Below the pieces are notes generated by a model. The model was not told the origin of the DNA. It worked only from the letters and a program-made list of their open reading frames with translations, and ran no database searches. The translations under genes were made by a program, and so were the position numbers. 64,000 nt of DNA from Trichomonas vaginalis G3 (Eukaryota; Parabasalia; Trichomonadida; Trichomonadidae), in assembly GCF_026262505.1 (NCBI RefSeq), contig NC_067207.1, positions 1,496,252 to 1,560,251 on the forward strand. The letters run 5' to 3'. Positions 54,879 to 64,000 of the stretch are shown here, piece by piece (position 1 is the stretch's first letter; each line of letters starts with the position of its first letter).

Positions 54879-55922
54879 ATGGGTGGATGTTGTTCAAAAG
54901 ATAAAGATATTGGCAATGACATAAGTGATTCTGGGAGTAGTGATGCTATCATAACTCCTCAAGAAATATATTTATCTCAAAGAAGACTTTATTCATTTTC
55001 TGATTTTATGGATTCAGGGAGTCCAGTATTAAAAGATTATAAATTTATCAATGAAATCGGTAGTGGTGCACTTTCTAGAGTTTATCAAATTGTTTCACTC
55101 AAAGATAACGAAATACTTGCAGCTAAAGTCTACGATAATCAAAGAATTTCACGACCAACTCTAACAGGAGAAGATCCTCCATATGTAAGCATTCAACGAG
55201 AACTTGATATTATGGCAAAACTCGATCATAGATATGTAATTTCATTAATCGATGCGTTTAACGATGAAAATACAAATAGTTTGATAATCATTATACCATT
55301 TGCACCTTTGGGCAATGTTAAGACTCTTTTAGATAAAAGAGCATTAAATTCAGATCAATTAAATGCTTGTTTTCACCAAGTTGCTATTGCTTTAGCATAC
55401 ATGCATTCAATGAATGTTGTTCACCGCGACATTAAACCAGAAAACATGCTCGCATTTACAGAAGATTATTTTGCAATTACAGATCTTTCTGTTTCCCAAG
55501 AAGTTGAATCAGATGAAACAATGGTCATGGACATAAAAGGATCACCTGCATTTTTAAGTCCAGAAGAGTGTGCAGGAACTGAATTCATACCAAAACCAGC
55601 AGATGTTTGGGCATATGGTATATCTTTGTTTAGTTGCTACTTTGGATACTTTCCATTCTCTATTGATGAATGCGATGGTCTTCCAATTGGAAATACAATA
55701 TTAATGGTCACAGAGAAGCTTAATGAAAAAGAGTTAAACATTCCTGATGGAACATCTTCTGATTTAATTGATCTTTTAACGCATGTTTTGGATAAAGATC
55801 CAACAAAAAGATATACTTTTGAACAAATTGCAAACCATTCATTCTTTGAGCAATCCAGGCATATTGATGAAGAAAATGCAAAAGAGTGCTTTCTTGAAGA
55901 AGAGCAGGAAAAGCAAAATTAA
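54879..55922 (+). CDS. Dually acylated Ser/Thr kinase, CaMKK-like, with altered DFG
   Basis: The 347-residue protein starts MGGCCSKDKD at 54879, a consensus for N-myristoylation (G2) and palmitoylation (C4, C5), so it should sit on membranes. The kinase domain starts YKFINEIGSGALSRVYQI. It has the ATP lysine in ILAAKVYD, an RP-type insert (RISRPTLTGEDPPYVSIQREL), the catalytic loop VHRDIKPEN and the activation segment GSPAFLSPEEC. This plan matches CaMKK/LKB1-kinase relatives (Sak1, Tos3, Elm1). The DFG motif reads DLS: the Mg-binding Asp remains but Phe and Gly are changed, so activity may be altered. No calmodulin site is obvious. Confidence 0.85.
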   Translation: MGGCCSKDKDIGNDISDSGSSDAIITPQEIYLSQRRLYSFSDFMDSGSPVLKDYKFINEIGSGALSRVYQIVSLKDNEILAAKVYDNQRISRPTLTGEDPPYVSIQRELDIMAKLDHRYVISLIDAFNDENTNSLIIIIPFAPLGNVKTLLDKRALNSDQLNACFHQVAIALAYMHSMNVVHRDIKPENMLAFTEDYFAITDLSVSQEVESDETMVMDIKGSPAFLSPEECAGTEFIPKPADVWAYGISLFSCYFGYFPFSIDECDGLPIGNTILMVTEKLNEKELNIPDGTSSDLIDLLTHVLDKDPTKRYTFEQIANHSFFEQSRHIDEENAKECFLEEEQEKQN

Positions 55923-56062
55923 TTTATTTTTTATTTTTATTTCTTTGTTTGTAAATATTTATATTATTTGCGTTAAAATTTTCAATGCATGCATACGGAT
56001 TTTAAGAAAGAATTAACTCAAATAGAAATAATTTGTTTATTATTTTATAAATACTCTAACAT

Positions 56063-56218
56063 TTTATATACGCTTAATGTAAAAAGGGGACTTATCAATA
56101 AAGAAGTGTAAGGGTACTTCTCTAATAAGTTGTTTCGTTATTTGGTTTAAAATTTTGTCAAATTCTTCTTGAAACTCCTCATTTTCAATTGGAAGCACTA
56201 ATACATATTGTAGTTGAG
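56063..56218 (-). pseudogene. Coding-like tail beyond the stop of the 56233-57453 gene
   Basis: A 51-codon stretch without ATG, PQLQYVLVLPIENEEFQEEF to HFFIDKSPFYIKRI, ending in TAA, has normal protein composition. It lies in the next frame directly after the upstream gene's stop. A shift in the seven-A run just before that stop, plus one more in-frame TAA, separates the two. It is probably the former C-terminus of that gene. Confidence 0.5.
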
Positions 56219-56232
56219 GTTATTTCGGCTGT

Positions 56233-57453
56233 TTAATTAACATTTTTTTGGTAAACGTTGTATTTTGCTTTGTATTGTACTCTTCTGAACTCTTCGATTA
56301 TTTTTGTGTCCTGTGGTATGAATTTTATGCTGTATTCATGGCCATCTTGAGTAAATGACTCATAATTTGGATCAAGATGCTGATATTCATCAATTCTGAT
56401 CTCAATTCTAGCTTTTTCGCTTCCAATGAATTGGAATGCCATTTTATAGCCATTATAATAAGAAATTGAAACAAATGATTCTCCTTCTTCATTATTATCG
56501 ATAGAAAGCATGCATTTTCCAATGAAATATATTTCTCTATCACCCAATTCCTTTTTGGCATCATCAAGTTCTTTTTCTTGAGCATTTATTGCATTGGATA
56601 TTACATTTATGTTAGAAATAAGAGGTTTGAGTAGTGGACAGTTGCCAAATGCTGATAGTAGTTTAAGAGAATCAACTGGAGATAAATCTCCGCAATCAAT
56701 TACGTCTAATAAGATAGTTATCGAAGATTTATTGTTAGATTTTGTCAAAAACAAAAATCTTGACGCTTCATCGGGTGTAAAAACGTAATTTGACTCTTTG
56801 ACTAAACGATAGATGTGCTTTAGAGGTAAATTGAAAAATGATGGTTCTGCAATCAAAAATTTGAACATTTTGGCGTATTCTTCGATATCTGCTGATTCTA
56901 TATCTTTTATTTTTGATAAATCTTCGATATAAGATTTAATAGTTTTGTTCGGAGTTAAAATTTGTTCATTTTTATAGCGAGCTTCATTGAAATATTGTCG
57001 AAATTCTGCTGCCCAGTTAGTAGACTTTGGAAAAACTATATTCATTTTTGTATTTGTAGGTGTTCCAGTTGAAAAATCTTCCGCAGACCAAATAAGTTCA
57101 TTTGGATACAAATACATATCTGGTGTAATGTAATGATTCATTAATGTTTCGTATGTTTTGTTTTTTCTCATTAGAATTCGATGAACACCCGAATTTTTAT
57201 TTTTCAGAATTTGGAGAATGCCATTTACCCTTTCTGCTTCTTTAAGTAAACTCCCAATTCCTGCAAAAACTTCCTCTTCTTCTTCGAGAGGGAATTCTTT
57301 TCGATAATTACCTAAAACTTCGAGAAAAGACATTTTTTGTTTAAGGTTATTTTTGAAGTCAAAAACATTCAATTTCAGCCTGATAGAACAATTATTTCCA
57401 AAAATTAACAATAAAATATTAATTTTTGCAATAATCTCATTTATATTCTCCAT
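56233..57453 (-). CDS. Unknown helical protein, possibly C-terminally truncated
   Basis: The 406-residue protein (or 366 residues from the inner Met of MSFLEVLGNYRKEFPLEEEE, a likelier domain start) has no family I recognise. The first 40 residues are Ile/Asn-rich and may be 5' leader. The body is mostly helical (IGSLLKEAERVNGILQILKN; VDSLKLLSAFGNCPLLKPLISN). The end is beta-rich (FVSISYYNGYKMAFQFIGSEKARIEIRID, HEYSIKFIPQDTKIIEEF). The helical part contains motifs loosely like armadillo or RasGAP-type bundles, not enough to name. A coding-like extension follows in another frame, so the C-terminus may have been lost recently. Confidence 0.6.
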   Translation of the reverse strand: MENINEIIAKINILLLIFGNNCSIRLKLNVFDFKNNLKQKMSFLEVLGNYRKEFPLEEEEEVFAGIGSLLKEAERVNGILQILKNKNSGVHRILMRKNKTYETLMNHYITPDMYLYPNELIWSAEDFSTGTPTNTKMNIVFPKSTNWAAEFRQYFNEARYKNEQILTPNKTIKSYIEDLSKIKDIESADIEEYAKMFKFLIAEPSFFNLPLKHIYRLVKESNYVFTPDEASRFLFLTKSNNKSSITILLDVIDCGDLSPVDSLKLLSAFGNCPLLKPLISNINVISNAINAQEKELDDAKKELGDREIYFIGKCMLSIDNNEEGESFVSISYYNGYKMAFQFIGSEKARIEIRIDEYQHLDPNYESFTQDGHEYSIKFIPQDTKIIEEFRRVQYKAKYNVYQKNVN

Positions 57454-57638
57454 TCTGTTGCAATAAAACGTCGAAATTATTGGCTAAAACTTGGAACTCT
57501 TGAAGACTAATCAGCAGAAGCCTTTTTGCACTTAGACCCTCATCTTTGAAAAACGCGAAGCCTAAAATTCGTTATGAATATTTTTCGTAGTAATTCAATT
57601 TGAACGCCTTTCAATGTAGCTCAAAAATCTTGAAATAC

Positions 57639-59132
57639 TACTACAATTAAGGATGTCAATTTGGAAGAAAAGTGAGAAAATTCCTAAAATGCTAAAAATG
57701 AATTTCCAAACGTATTTTTTTATCTCATTTTTTTGATTTTGAAAAAAATTTGGAGAGAAGATCTCTTCGTTTTTGAATTTTATCACGATGGTTTTAAAGT
57801 ATATTAGACACATGTATTGATATTACTATTTTTGTATATTTTGAGAGAAAATCCCCAAAAAGTAAGAAAATCTAAGACGGTTTGAGAAAATATATAAACT
57901 ATTGAAAATTTGAATTAAACTTCTAATTTGGAAAAAAGAAATTTGGAAAGAAGAAAATTCAAAAATCGAGATTTAGGCTCAGCATCAAATGGAGAACAAA
58001 ATGTTTCTTCATATGAAGGAAAAAAATTTTCTTGAGAAGAAATAGAGTTTTTAAAATTTTATTGTATGTAATGAAATAAACAAATATTAAAATTATTTTT
58101 TGATAACAAGAAAATTCCCAACAGAAAATATTTGAGACAAAGAAAAAAAGAAAATTGAAAAATATTACTCTTCTTTATTTTCATGAGATTTTAAATTTAT
58201 TCTCATAAAATTGACAATTTTATACGTTTAGATGAAAATAAGTGATTTTGCTTGAAATAAAAGTTATTGTTTTGCTTACAGCTATCAAATAGATTTTTGC
58301 TATTTTGATTTGTTAATCAAATTAATAAATTTTTTCTAAATATCTTAAATATCTGGATCACTCACTGTACAATGAATTGAACGATAAAAATAATACAAAC
58401 TCAAATAAGTTTCCTGTTTTTCAACTAAAAAAATTATGCAAATTAAATTAAATTGTTTATTCAAATATAAAACAAAGATGAAGTAATTACAGTTATCATA
58501 AACTTTATGAATAACTCTGTAATTGGTTCAGATTTTCGTAAAAATATTTTTATTAATATCGATAAGAATACGTTTACCTACTATCACAACATATCGATAA
58601 ACAAGAGTAGAGTGATTTTTATCATCGAAACTTTTTAAAAGCTGTAAGCTGGAAGGAAAAATCTTGTTTTTTCTGAGTTAGTTGTAGAACTATTGATGTA
58701 CGAGTTATCATTGTGATGTAGAAGGATGTCAATGTACTGACTGAAGGATATGAAGTGAATTGAATTTCATTGAATTTCAATTTGATCAAAATTTGTTGAA
58801 ATGATATGAATGTGTCAACATCTGTATCACTCTCTTTCACTCCTTCCCTATTCTTTCGAGAACGAAGCTAGCTCAGCTTTCGCTGAGCGAATTGACACTT
58901 TTGATGCCCTAAACGTACATATTCTCAAATTTATCGAAAAAATTATACCACCCAAACTAGTATATTCTTATTTTAAATATGATATTATCCTTAGAAATCA
59001 CACTAGAATATATTTAAATCAACTTTTAAAAAAGTTCGAATCCTGCGCGTCTCACTTTTTAAATTTTCCAAATGGAAAATTATATTCTCCTAAAATGAAA
59101 ACAATTTTCCGAATTGACATCCTTACTACAAT
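57639..59132. mobile_element. MULE-like non-autonomous element with 9-bp target duplication
   Basis: A 9-bp direct repeat, TACTACAAT (57639-57647 and 59124-59132), exactly flanks a 1,476-bp segment (57648-59123). The segment ends in inverted repeats AGGATGTCAATTTGGAA / AGGATGTCAATTCGGAA (one mismatch in 17; the left end has TA before it). Nine-base duplications are typical of Mutator-like elements, known in T. vaginalis. The interior has only short, unrecognised ORFs (for example 58810-59139), no transposase. Its right end lies about 100 bp upstream of the VPS9-domain ORF. Confidence 0.65.
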
Positions 59133-59223
59133 CATTTAAAATAACAAAGGCATTCGGATAACAAAGTTTCCATTACATCAATTCCTTGTAAGAAATTTCT
59201 TATTCTCAATAAATTTCAAAGTT

Positions 59224-60483
59224 TTGAACTCCGAAATTTTGGACAAAGAACTCGAGAACTTTCCTCGACTGATCAAGTACTTTAACAGTTATGGAGATAT
59301 CAAAGAGTCAGATCCAAAACGTCAAGAAGCTCAAATTGAAGAGATTGAGAAATTAATTAACCAAGTTCGAAGTAGATTAGACAACAGCAAACAACCTGTG
59401 AAATACCCCGATCCAAACCATTTCTACTATTCACGCCATTTTCAACTAACTGTTCTTGTTCATTTCGCAAAAAAGATTGACACAGCATTAGCTTCAGCAG
59501 AAGACGAAAATCTCAGTCAGTTACTCGTGTTATTGAATGAAATCGCCTTTGCATTATCATCTTCTGACAAATTAGTTATCAACGTCGAATCTCTTTCCGA
59601 ACACCTTTTTTCAATTGTTGACAACGAAGAGAACTACAAGAAAGCTAAATGGTATCACGATGCACTTAATCATAAGATAGATTTAGTCACTTCATCATGG
59701 AAATCGAACAATTACAACAGAGTTTTAAGTGTTGAAATCCTTGCAGCTATCAACAGATATCAGAAATCAGTTAAATACTCTCCACCTTCTTATTTTGACC
59801 TCGCATTCAACGAATATATCCATAATCATCCGAAAATTACAAAAATGCTTGGCCCTGCCTCACAATGCCTTGCTGACCCCAACATGGACTTTGATTCGGC
59901 TTTCTACATGATTGACCACTTTCTTCAAGATATTTACAAAGCTTTAAATGTTGACATGAAAGGTCCATTGAAACATATAATTTTTACATCACTAATACGA
60001 TTATTATTTACAGAATCATCTGTTTACGGAAATGGACTTAACAAACATCAAGAAATTGATGGAAAATTTTTGATTCGTTGCCATCGCTTTGCAAACCAAA
60101 CAGTTCGTGACTTGAACCTTTCAGATGAAGTTCTTTGTGGGTTTACTCAAGGTCTTCACATCAGAGCTCTCTTTAAAACGAATAAAGTTGGAGAATTAAA
60201 ATCTTTAGAAACAATTCTTAATCCTATTGATCTAATGTACCAAATATATTCTGTTCTTCAAGAAATTCAAAAAGCTTTCGCTCCAGGAAAAACAATTTCT
60301 TTTGATGACATGTTTACTTTGTTATTGGCTTGTATTTCGCTCAATCCACCTTCAAATGCCTACTCCATTGCGAAATTCATAGCACATTGGGATAAAATTA
60401 ACTATTCAAACATTATTAGTTTATCAAAAAATTATTACATTGCTGCAATCGACCAGTTGATGAAGAATAATCCAGATATGTAA
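59224..60483 (+). CDS. VPS9-domain protein (Rab5-type GEF) lacking an ATG start
   Basis: The 419 codons are open from TTG at 59224 (the frame is open from 59140), but the first in-frame ATG comes only about 200 codons in. The N-terminal half is helical. The C-terminal half fits VPS9: HFLQDIYKAL, LIRCHRFANQTVRDLNLSDEVL, then ISFDDMFTLLLACISLNPPSNAYSIAKFIAHW, corresponding to the catalytic D...Y helices. VPS9 proteins activate Rab5 on early endosomes. The missing ATG, 100 bp from a transposon end, suggests the 5' end was lost; a TTG start is the alternative. The rest of the frame is intact. Confidence 0.6.
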   Translation: MNSEILDKELENFPRLIKYFNSYGDIKESDPKRQEAQIEEIEKLINQVRSRLDNSKQPVKYPDPNHFYYSRHFQLTVLVHFAKKIDTALASAEDENLSQLLVLLNEIAFALSSSDKLVINVESLSEHLFSIVDNEENYKKAKWYHDALNHKIDLVTSSWKSNNYNRVLSVEILAAINRYQKSVKYSPPSYFDLAFNEYIHNHPKITKMLGPASQCLADPNMDFDSAFYMIDHFLQDIYKALNVDMKGPLKHIIFTSLIRLLFTESSVYGNGLNKHQEIDGKFLIRCHRFANQTVRDLNLSDEVLCGFTQGLHIRALFKTNKVGELKSLETILNPIDLMYQIYSVLQEIQKAFAPGKTISFDDMFTLLLACISLNPPSNAYSIAKFIAHWDKINYSNIISLSKNYYIAAIDQLMKNNPDM

Positions 60484-60890
60484 CGGAATAACTCTTTTAT
60501 TGGTTATTTAACTTTATAATATATTTTGTTTTGTATTTTATTATTTTTAAACGCGTTTTGTATATAACAACTTTAGATTTATTTGTTTCAGGAGAAATAA
60601 GAATACAACATCCACAATATAGGCTTTTTTGTTCTAATTTTATTTTGATGAAATTATATCAATGTTGTTATCGACCATTTGATGAACAATTATCCAGAAA
60701 TTTAGATGAATAATCTTTTTATCGATTATTTTACTAATTTTGTTTTATATAATTTTTCAAGCTCGTTATTGATTTATAAATAAGTTCGGTTCTATTTAAT
60801 TCATAAAAAATAAGAACATAATATCCATAACACAAACTTTTTTTAATATTATAATTTTTTTTTTGAAAATATTCTTTTTTATAAAAACAT
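60445..60890 (+). repeat. Diverged tandem duplication of the VPS9 gene 3' end
   Basis: ATCGACCAGTTGATGAAGAA (60448 on, coding IDQLMKNNPDM-stop) is repeated 222 bp later as ATCGACCATTTGATGAACAA (60670 on, IDHLMNNYPEI-stop). Similarity continues through the 3' flanks (AATAAGAATACAACATCCACA versus AATAAGAACATAATATCCATA). Two degenerate copies of about 220 bp, so there are tandem polyadenylation regions. Confidence 0.65.
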
Positions 60891-60899
60891 AATATCGCA

Positions 60900-61709
60900 T
60901 TAGTGACTTTCTCTTAAGCTATATGCGATACGCTCAGCTTTTGACAAGGCTCGGAAGGCTACAAGTGTTCTTCCTCCCATTACACGGCCTGTCAGGTTTT
61001 TAACAACATTTTCTGCGACTTCGTGGGTTTCCATACGAGCAATGGCGCAATCTTCGCCTTCAATGATTCTCGCAGCTTCTAAATTACCGAATTCGAGGAG
61101 TAAAGCACCAAGATCGGCAACAGTTTTAATATAAGGGGGTAGACCTCTAATAAAAATATCTGTGTATGTTGTATCGATGTCTGCTTCGGCATCAGGTGAC
61201 TTCACACGTAATTTTGGAAAATATTCTTCAATTTCAAGTTCATTTTCGCCAATATGCGCACCGAATAACTGTGCTCTAGCTCTTTTTGCATCTTCTGCTT
61301 TCATAAATTGTACATAGGCGCATCCTTTCTTTAATTCTGATTGAGCAATTTTAACTGTAATAATGTCACCAAAATTACTGAAAATTTCTGCAAGCTGTGC
61401 AGCTGTAATGTTTTCCGGCAATCCAGAAACAAATAAACAATTATTTCCTTGCATAATTGAAGTAATTACTTTTTTTGCACAAGAAGTGAGTACAATCTGC
61501 TTACCATCGATATTACTGTAGTTCAAATTTTGTATTGCGGCATTTACTGATTCTGGTTTTTCGTATTGAATCATAGCAAATTTTCCATTGTCTCTTTCCT
61601 TGAGAATAATTTTATTAATCGTTCCATATTCTGAAAATGTAGATTCCAGGAACTCCTCATTGGCTCCTGTTGGAAGATTTGCTATATGAAGAATTGCTGC
61701 TGAGTCCAT
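60900..61709 (-). CDS. RNA-binding protein with three RRMs
   Basis: The 269-residue protein is nearly all RRM. RRM1 is at about 6-76 (ILHIANLPTGANEEFLESTFSEYG; RNP1 GKFAMIQY). RRM2 is at about 91-165 (CLFVSGLPENITAAQLAEIFSNFG; RNP1 KGCAYVQF). RRM3 is at about 186-255 (DIFIRGLPPYIKTVADLGALLLEFG; RNP1 degenerate, DCAIARME). The plan resembles PABP/Mei2-type or splicing regulators, but no extra domain identifies it. Start is the ATG at 61709; AAATTCAAATG is initiator-like. It probably binds single-stranded mRNA; the targets are unknown. Confidence 0.9.
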   Translation of the reverse strand: MDSAAILHIANLPTGANEEFLESTFSEYGTINKIILKERDNGKFAMIQYEKPESVNAAIQNLNYSNIDGKQIVLTSCAKKVITSIMQGNNCLFVSGLPENITAAQLAEIFSNFGDIITVKIAQSELKKGCAYVQFMKAEDAKRARAQLFGAHIGENELEIEEYFPKLRVKSPDAEADIDTTYTDIFIRGLPPYIKTVADLGALLLEFGNLEAARIIEGEDCAIARMETHEVAENVVKNLTGRVMGGRTLVAFRALSKAERIAYSLRESH

Positions 61710-62106
61710 TTGAATTTTATCGTCTTTTCGCTTCGGAAATCCATGGATTTTAGAATCATGATATGCTATCTAAGATCTAGTTCATGTCTTTTATTAATAT
61801 ATGTATCTTAATGCATGGTACTGCCAGCAGTAATTTCATTCTTTCTTTAATATAAATAATGATTTTGGAATCATTCTTGATTTTGAACTAATATCTTTTG
61901 AGGAACATCCTAAATTTAGATGAAATTAATAGAGTTGCTTAATTAAACAACTTATTCCTATATTTAAGAAAAATATTTTAATATTTCTTAAAATCAATCT
62001 GAGTAAATCAAAAAACATATATAAATATCTTTTATAAGCATTTATGAGCGGATATCCATTTCAGTGCTTCATAATTGTAAATTTCATTTACTATTATTGA
62101 GAAAAA
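61710..62106. other. Intergenic region, nothing recognised
   Basis: AT-rich sequence between two minus-strand genes; no ORF or repeat seen. Confidence 0.4.
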
Positions 62107-63435
62107 TCAGACATATAAAGAAATAGTATCTTTCTTATCAAATATACTGGCAGCAAGAGCATAGAAGTTTGGATTCTGTTCTACATGATTATCTGGAGCA
62201 TGAAGTGCTGCAAAATTGTATATTATGACCAAATTGATACTTACAAGGGAATAATATCTGAAATGAGAAAAATTCTTAAAAGATTCAAGAATTTCAACAA
62301 ATATCTCATGTATCCAAAACACGATGAAAAATGGAACATTGATCAGCGAAATTCTAAAAATATTAAAATTCAAAATTTCTTTGTAGTGATAAACAGCATT
62401 AATTACAACTAAAAGCAAGAGGACACCATATGTAGCACAAATAGAGTTCAGAACTCTCTTCAACAATGGTGAATTTGCTCCTTCTATTGGCCAAAGAAAA
62501 TAATGAGTATTTTCAAGGCGAACGTAAAGAATATCGAACGCTGCAATGAAGAACACTAAAAGTAAAATGGCCAGGCTTATCGTTAAAAAGCCAATTCTTG
62601 GTTTTGGATTTATTGTATTGAAATATATCAAAAGAATACAATAAAAAGCAGATATACATATAATTATGGCTTCACTAAACTCTTGGATGAAAGAAAAATC
62701 TGGAAATAGGAAACCAAAGAAGATTTCGCATAAATTGTCGATTAAAAGGGCAAAAGAGAACAAACCAGCAAAATTCTGTTCAAATGTACGAATTTTTGTC
62801 TTAAAATCAACAGTAAACTTGAATATAACAAAGAGTAAATGAATGGTCGAAAATATTATGTTGAAAAAGAGCTGAAAATGCAGATATTCTGATGAAGAGA
62901 ACTCCCATTTCACATTTATTACCGTATTAACATTGGTATATCTCACAATATTAGCACTGTACCTGATCGAATCGTAATTAAAGGCCGTATCTTTAAGATA
63001 ACATCTGTATTTGCTTGTAGACGAATTGTAATTGTAAATCGGAAGATATCCTGAATCAATTTTTCTTATAATTCGACCATCTTTATACTGAATTATTTGA
63101 ATTGGTCCGGTAATGATTGGTTTGTTTGTCTCAGTGATATTATTGATTCTAATATAGAGTCTTAAGTCTGTGTTGTATGATTGAAGGTTGGAAATTTCGG
63201 TAGATAACTGAGAAATTGAATTTCGAGTGAAAGAATCTATTCTTCTTGAGTGAGATTGCTTGAGATTCTTCTTTGGAAAGATCAGGGGAATTGCATATAT
63301 AAACAAAATCAAAATAACTAGCCAAAGAAAATGCTCAAATTTCGAATTTGAGGTTCCAGCTAAATCTCCGATATCAGATGAGAGCATGTTATGATCTCCA
63401 GGTGATTCGTACGCTACTTCATCATCCGAAGTCAT
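62107..63435 (-). CDS. Wntless/GOST-like multipass membrane protein
   Basis: The 442-residue protein has a short acidic N-terminus and a first transmembrane helix (FLWLVILILFIYAIPLIF). A luminal beta-rich domain of about 130 residues follows (LRLYIRINNI, GPIQIIQYKDGRIIRKID). Seven further helices come next, e.g. LFFNIIFSTIHLLFVIF, IIICISAFYCILLIYF and FLTISLAILLLVFFIAAF. This 1+7 layout with a luminal domain is that of Wntless and GOST proteins, which escort cargo from the Golgi. Wnt itself is absent from trichomonads, so cargo is unknown. GPR180/TMEM145-type is the alternative. Initiator-like TTTTTCACAGAATTTTTACAT precedes the ATG. Confidence 0.6.
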   Translation of the reverse strand: MTSDDEVAYESPGDHNMLSSDIGDLAGTSNSKFEHFLWLVILILFIYAIPLIFPKKNLKQSHSRRIDSFTRNSISQLSTEISNLQSYNTDLRLYIRINNITETNKPIITGPIQIIQYKDGRIIRKIDSGYLPIYNYNSSTSKYRCYLKDTAFNYDSIRYSANIVRYTNVNTVINVKWEFSSSEYLHFQLFFNIIFSTIHLLFVIFKFTVDFKTKIRTFEQNFAGLFSFALLIDNLCEIFFGFLFPDFSFIQEFSEAIIICISAFYCILLIYFNTINPKPRIGFLTISLAILLLVFFIAAFDILYVRLENTHYFLWPIEGANSPLLKRVLNSICATYGVLLLLVVINAVYHYKEILNFNIFRISLINVPFFIVFWIHEIFVEILESFKNFSHFRYYSLVSINLVIIYNFAALHAPDNHVEQNPNFYALAASIFDKKDTISLYV

Positions 63436-63664
63436 ATGTAAAAATTCTGTGAAAAACCAATAGAAGAATGAATTGAGCGACCATACGTCAATTCAATATC
63501 ATTATCTTATTTATCATAATATGTAGCATTTAACACAACAAACGTTCGCTTGATAGCATTTTTGAAAAATTTTATTTTCGATTTTGAACAGAGGTTTAAA
63601 AGATTAAAAAAAGAATCATATAAAAGAAAAATACATGATAATTTAATATAAATTAAACAAAAAA

Positions 63665-64000
63665 TTACAATGGGTTTTTCATGATATAATCCGAAACGTA
63701 TTCAGCGTCAGCATCATCAAGCATGATACTTCCGCTCTTGAAAAGATCAACTATCTGATCGAACGATGGTCTCTCTGATGGATCAGCAGCCCAGCAAGCC
63801 TTAATTAGGGTTTCAACGCCGACAGGAAGCTGGTAAGTGTGGGCGAAGGTTGTTGATTGCAACATGAGTGATGATCTTCTGGGAATCGAGGCCATCAAAT
63901 GGGATCTGCTTTGAAGCAATCTCATAAGCGATAATAGCAAAAGAATAGACATCAACCTTTTCAGTGATTTCGTATCTTCCATTGAAGAACTCTGGGGCCA
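63665..64000 (-). pseudogene. 3' end of a TKL-type protein kinase, frame broken, cut by window edge
   Basis: From the right edge the frame reads APEFFNGRYEITEKVDVYSFAIIAYEIASKQIPFDGL to NNLRPHLP, the kinase C-lobe. The ending PVGVETLIKACWAADPSERPSFDQIVDLF is in another frame, joined near 63840-63850 by a one-base shift. Trichomonad TKL kinases have this exact order (RP..YPVG..LI..CW..DP..RPSF..IV). The protein ends with a 25-residue acidic tail. The N-terminal part lies beyond the window. It is either a pseudogene or a sequence error. Confidence 0.75.

Noticed and set aside
47341-60483. Operon-like clustering of Rab regulators (CCZ1, SCAMP, VPS9)
   Set aside because: The genes lie on both strands with unrelated genes between them, and trichomonads transcribe genes individually.

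Overview
The window looks like nuclear DNA of a trichomonad parasite, Trichomonas vaginalis or a very close relative. It is AT-rich and carries about 30 genes on both strands, none with a visible intron. Intergenic gaps are short and 3' ends are rich in TAAA. Lineage markers include an ankyrin protein with the MSDQNIHPNKF N-terminus typical of the huge T. vaginalis ankyrin family, a BspA-like TpLRR surface protein, an R2R3 Myb factor, an ornithine decarboxylase and a mannose-6-phosphate-receptor-like protein. Species assignment is inference from protein families; no rRNA or tRNA marker is present.

Layout. 1-2.3 kb: a cupin gene and a TTAA-bounded inverted-repeat element lie between two identical 119-bp direct repeats. 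2.8-12.8 kb: Spt5-like elongation factor, ornithine decarboxylase, an F-BAR-like protein, two related coiled-coil proteins and a frameshifted ankyrin gene between them. 13-23 kb: a beta-helix relic, a 2,587-residue BEACH/WD40 protein and a divergent metallo-beta-lactamase-fold enzyme. 23-28 kb: an interrupted gene for a secreted protein built from aromatic segments separated by acidic spacers, a protein with Sfi1-like FxxxW motifs and a BAR-like protein. 28-34 kb: SMC5, flanked by an inverted pair of decayed beta-helix copies, then an SGF29-like double-Tudor pseudogene. 34-41 kb: short tandem repeats, a foldback element, the Myb factor, the MRH receptor and a mariner-type element with perfect 27-bp ends (TA included). 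41-50 kb: BspA-like protein, membrane-anchored sugar-nucleotide epimerase, ankyrin protein, CCZ1 (Rab7 GEF subunit), and a Cdc20/Fzr-type APC/C activator. 50-64 kb: another beta-helix copy, SCAMP, DM10 protein, LisH protein, an N-myristoylation-signal kinase, a MULE-like element abutting a VPS9-domain gene that lacks an ATG, a three-RRM protein, a Wntless/GOST-like membrane protein, and the 3' end of a TKL-type kinase.

Themes. Endolysosomal traffic is well represented (BEACH, MRH receptor, CCZ1, VPS9, SCAMP, F-BAR/BAR), alongside cell-cycle and genome maintenance (SMC5, Cdc20, Sfi1-like). Trichomonad genes are transcribed singly, so neighbourhood is not evidence of shared function. Some genes (cupin, ODC, MRH receptor, the ankyrin gene at 45.2 kb, the secreted repeat gene) use more C-ending codons than their AT-rich neighbours, which suggests high expression. 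The decamer AAAAGTGACA recurs just upstream of several start codons and is a candidate core-promoter element. Several ORFs could be opened only with TTG or GTG; I trimmed these to the first plausible ATG and say so where none exists.
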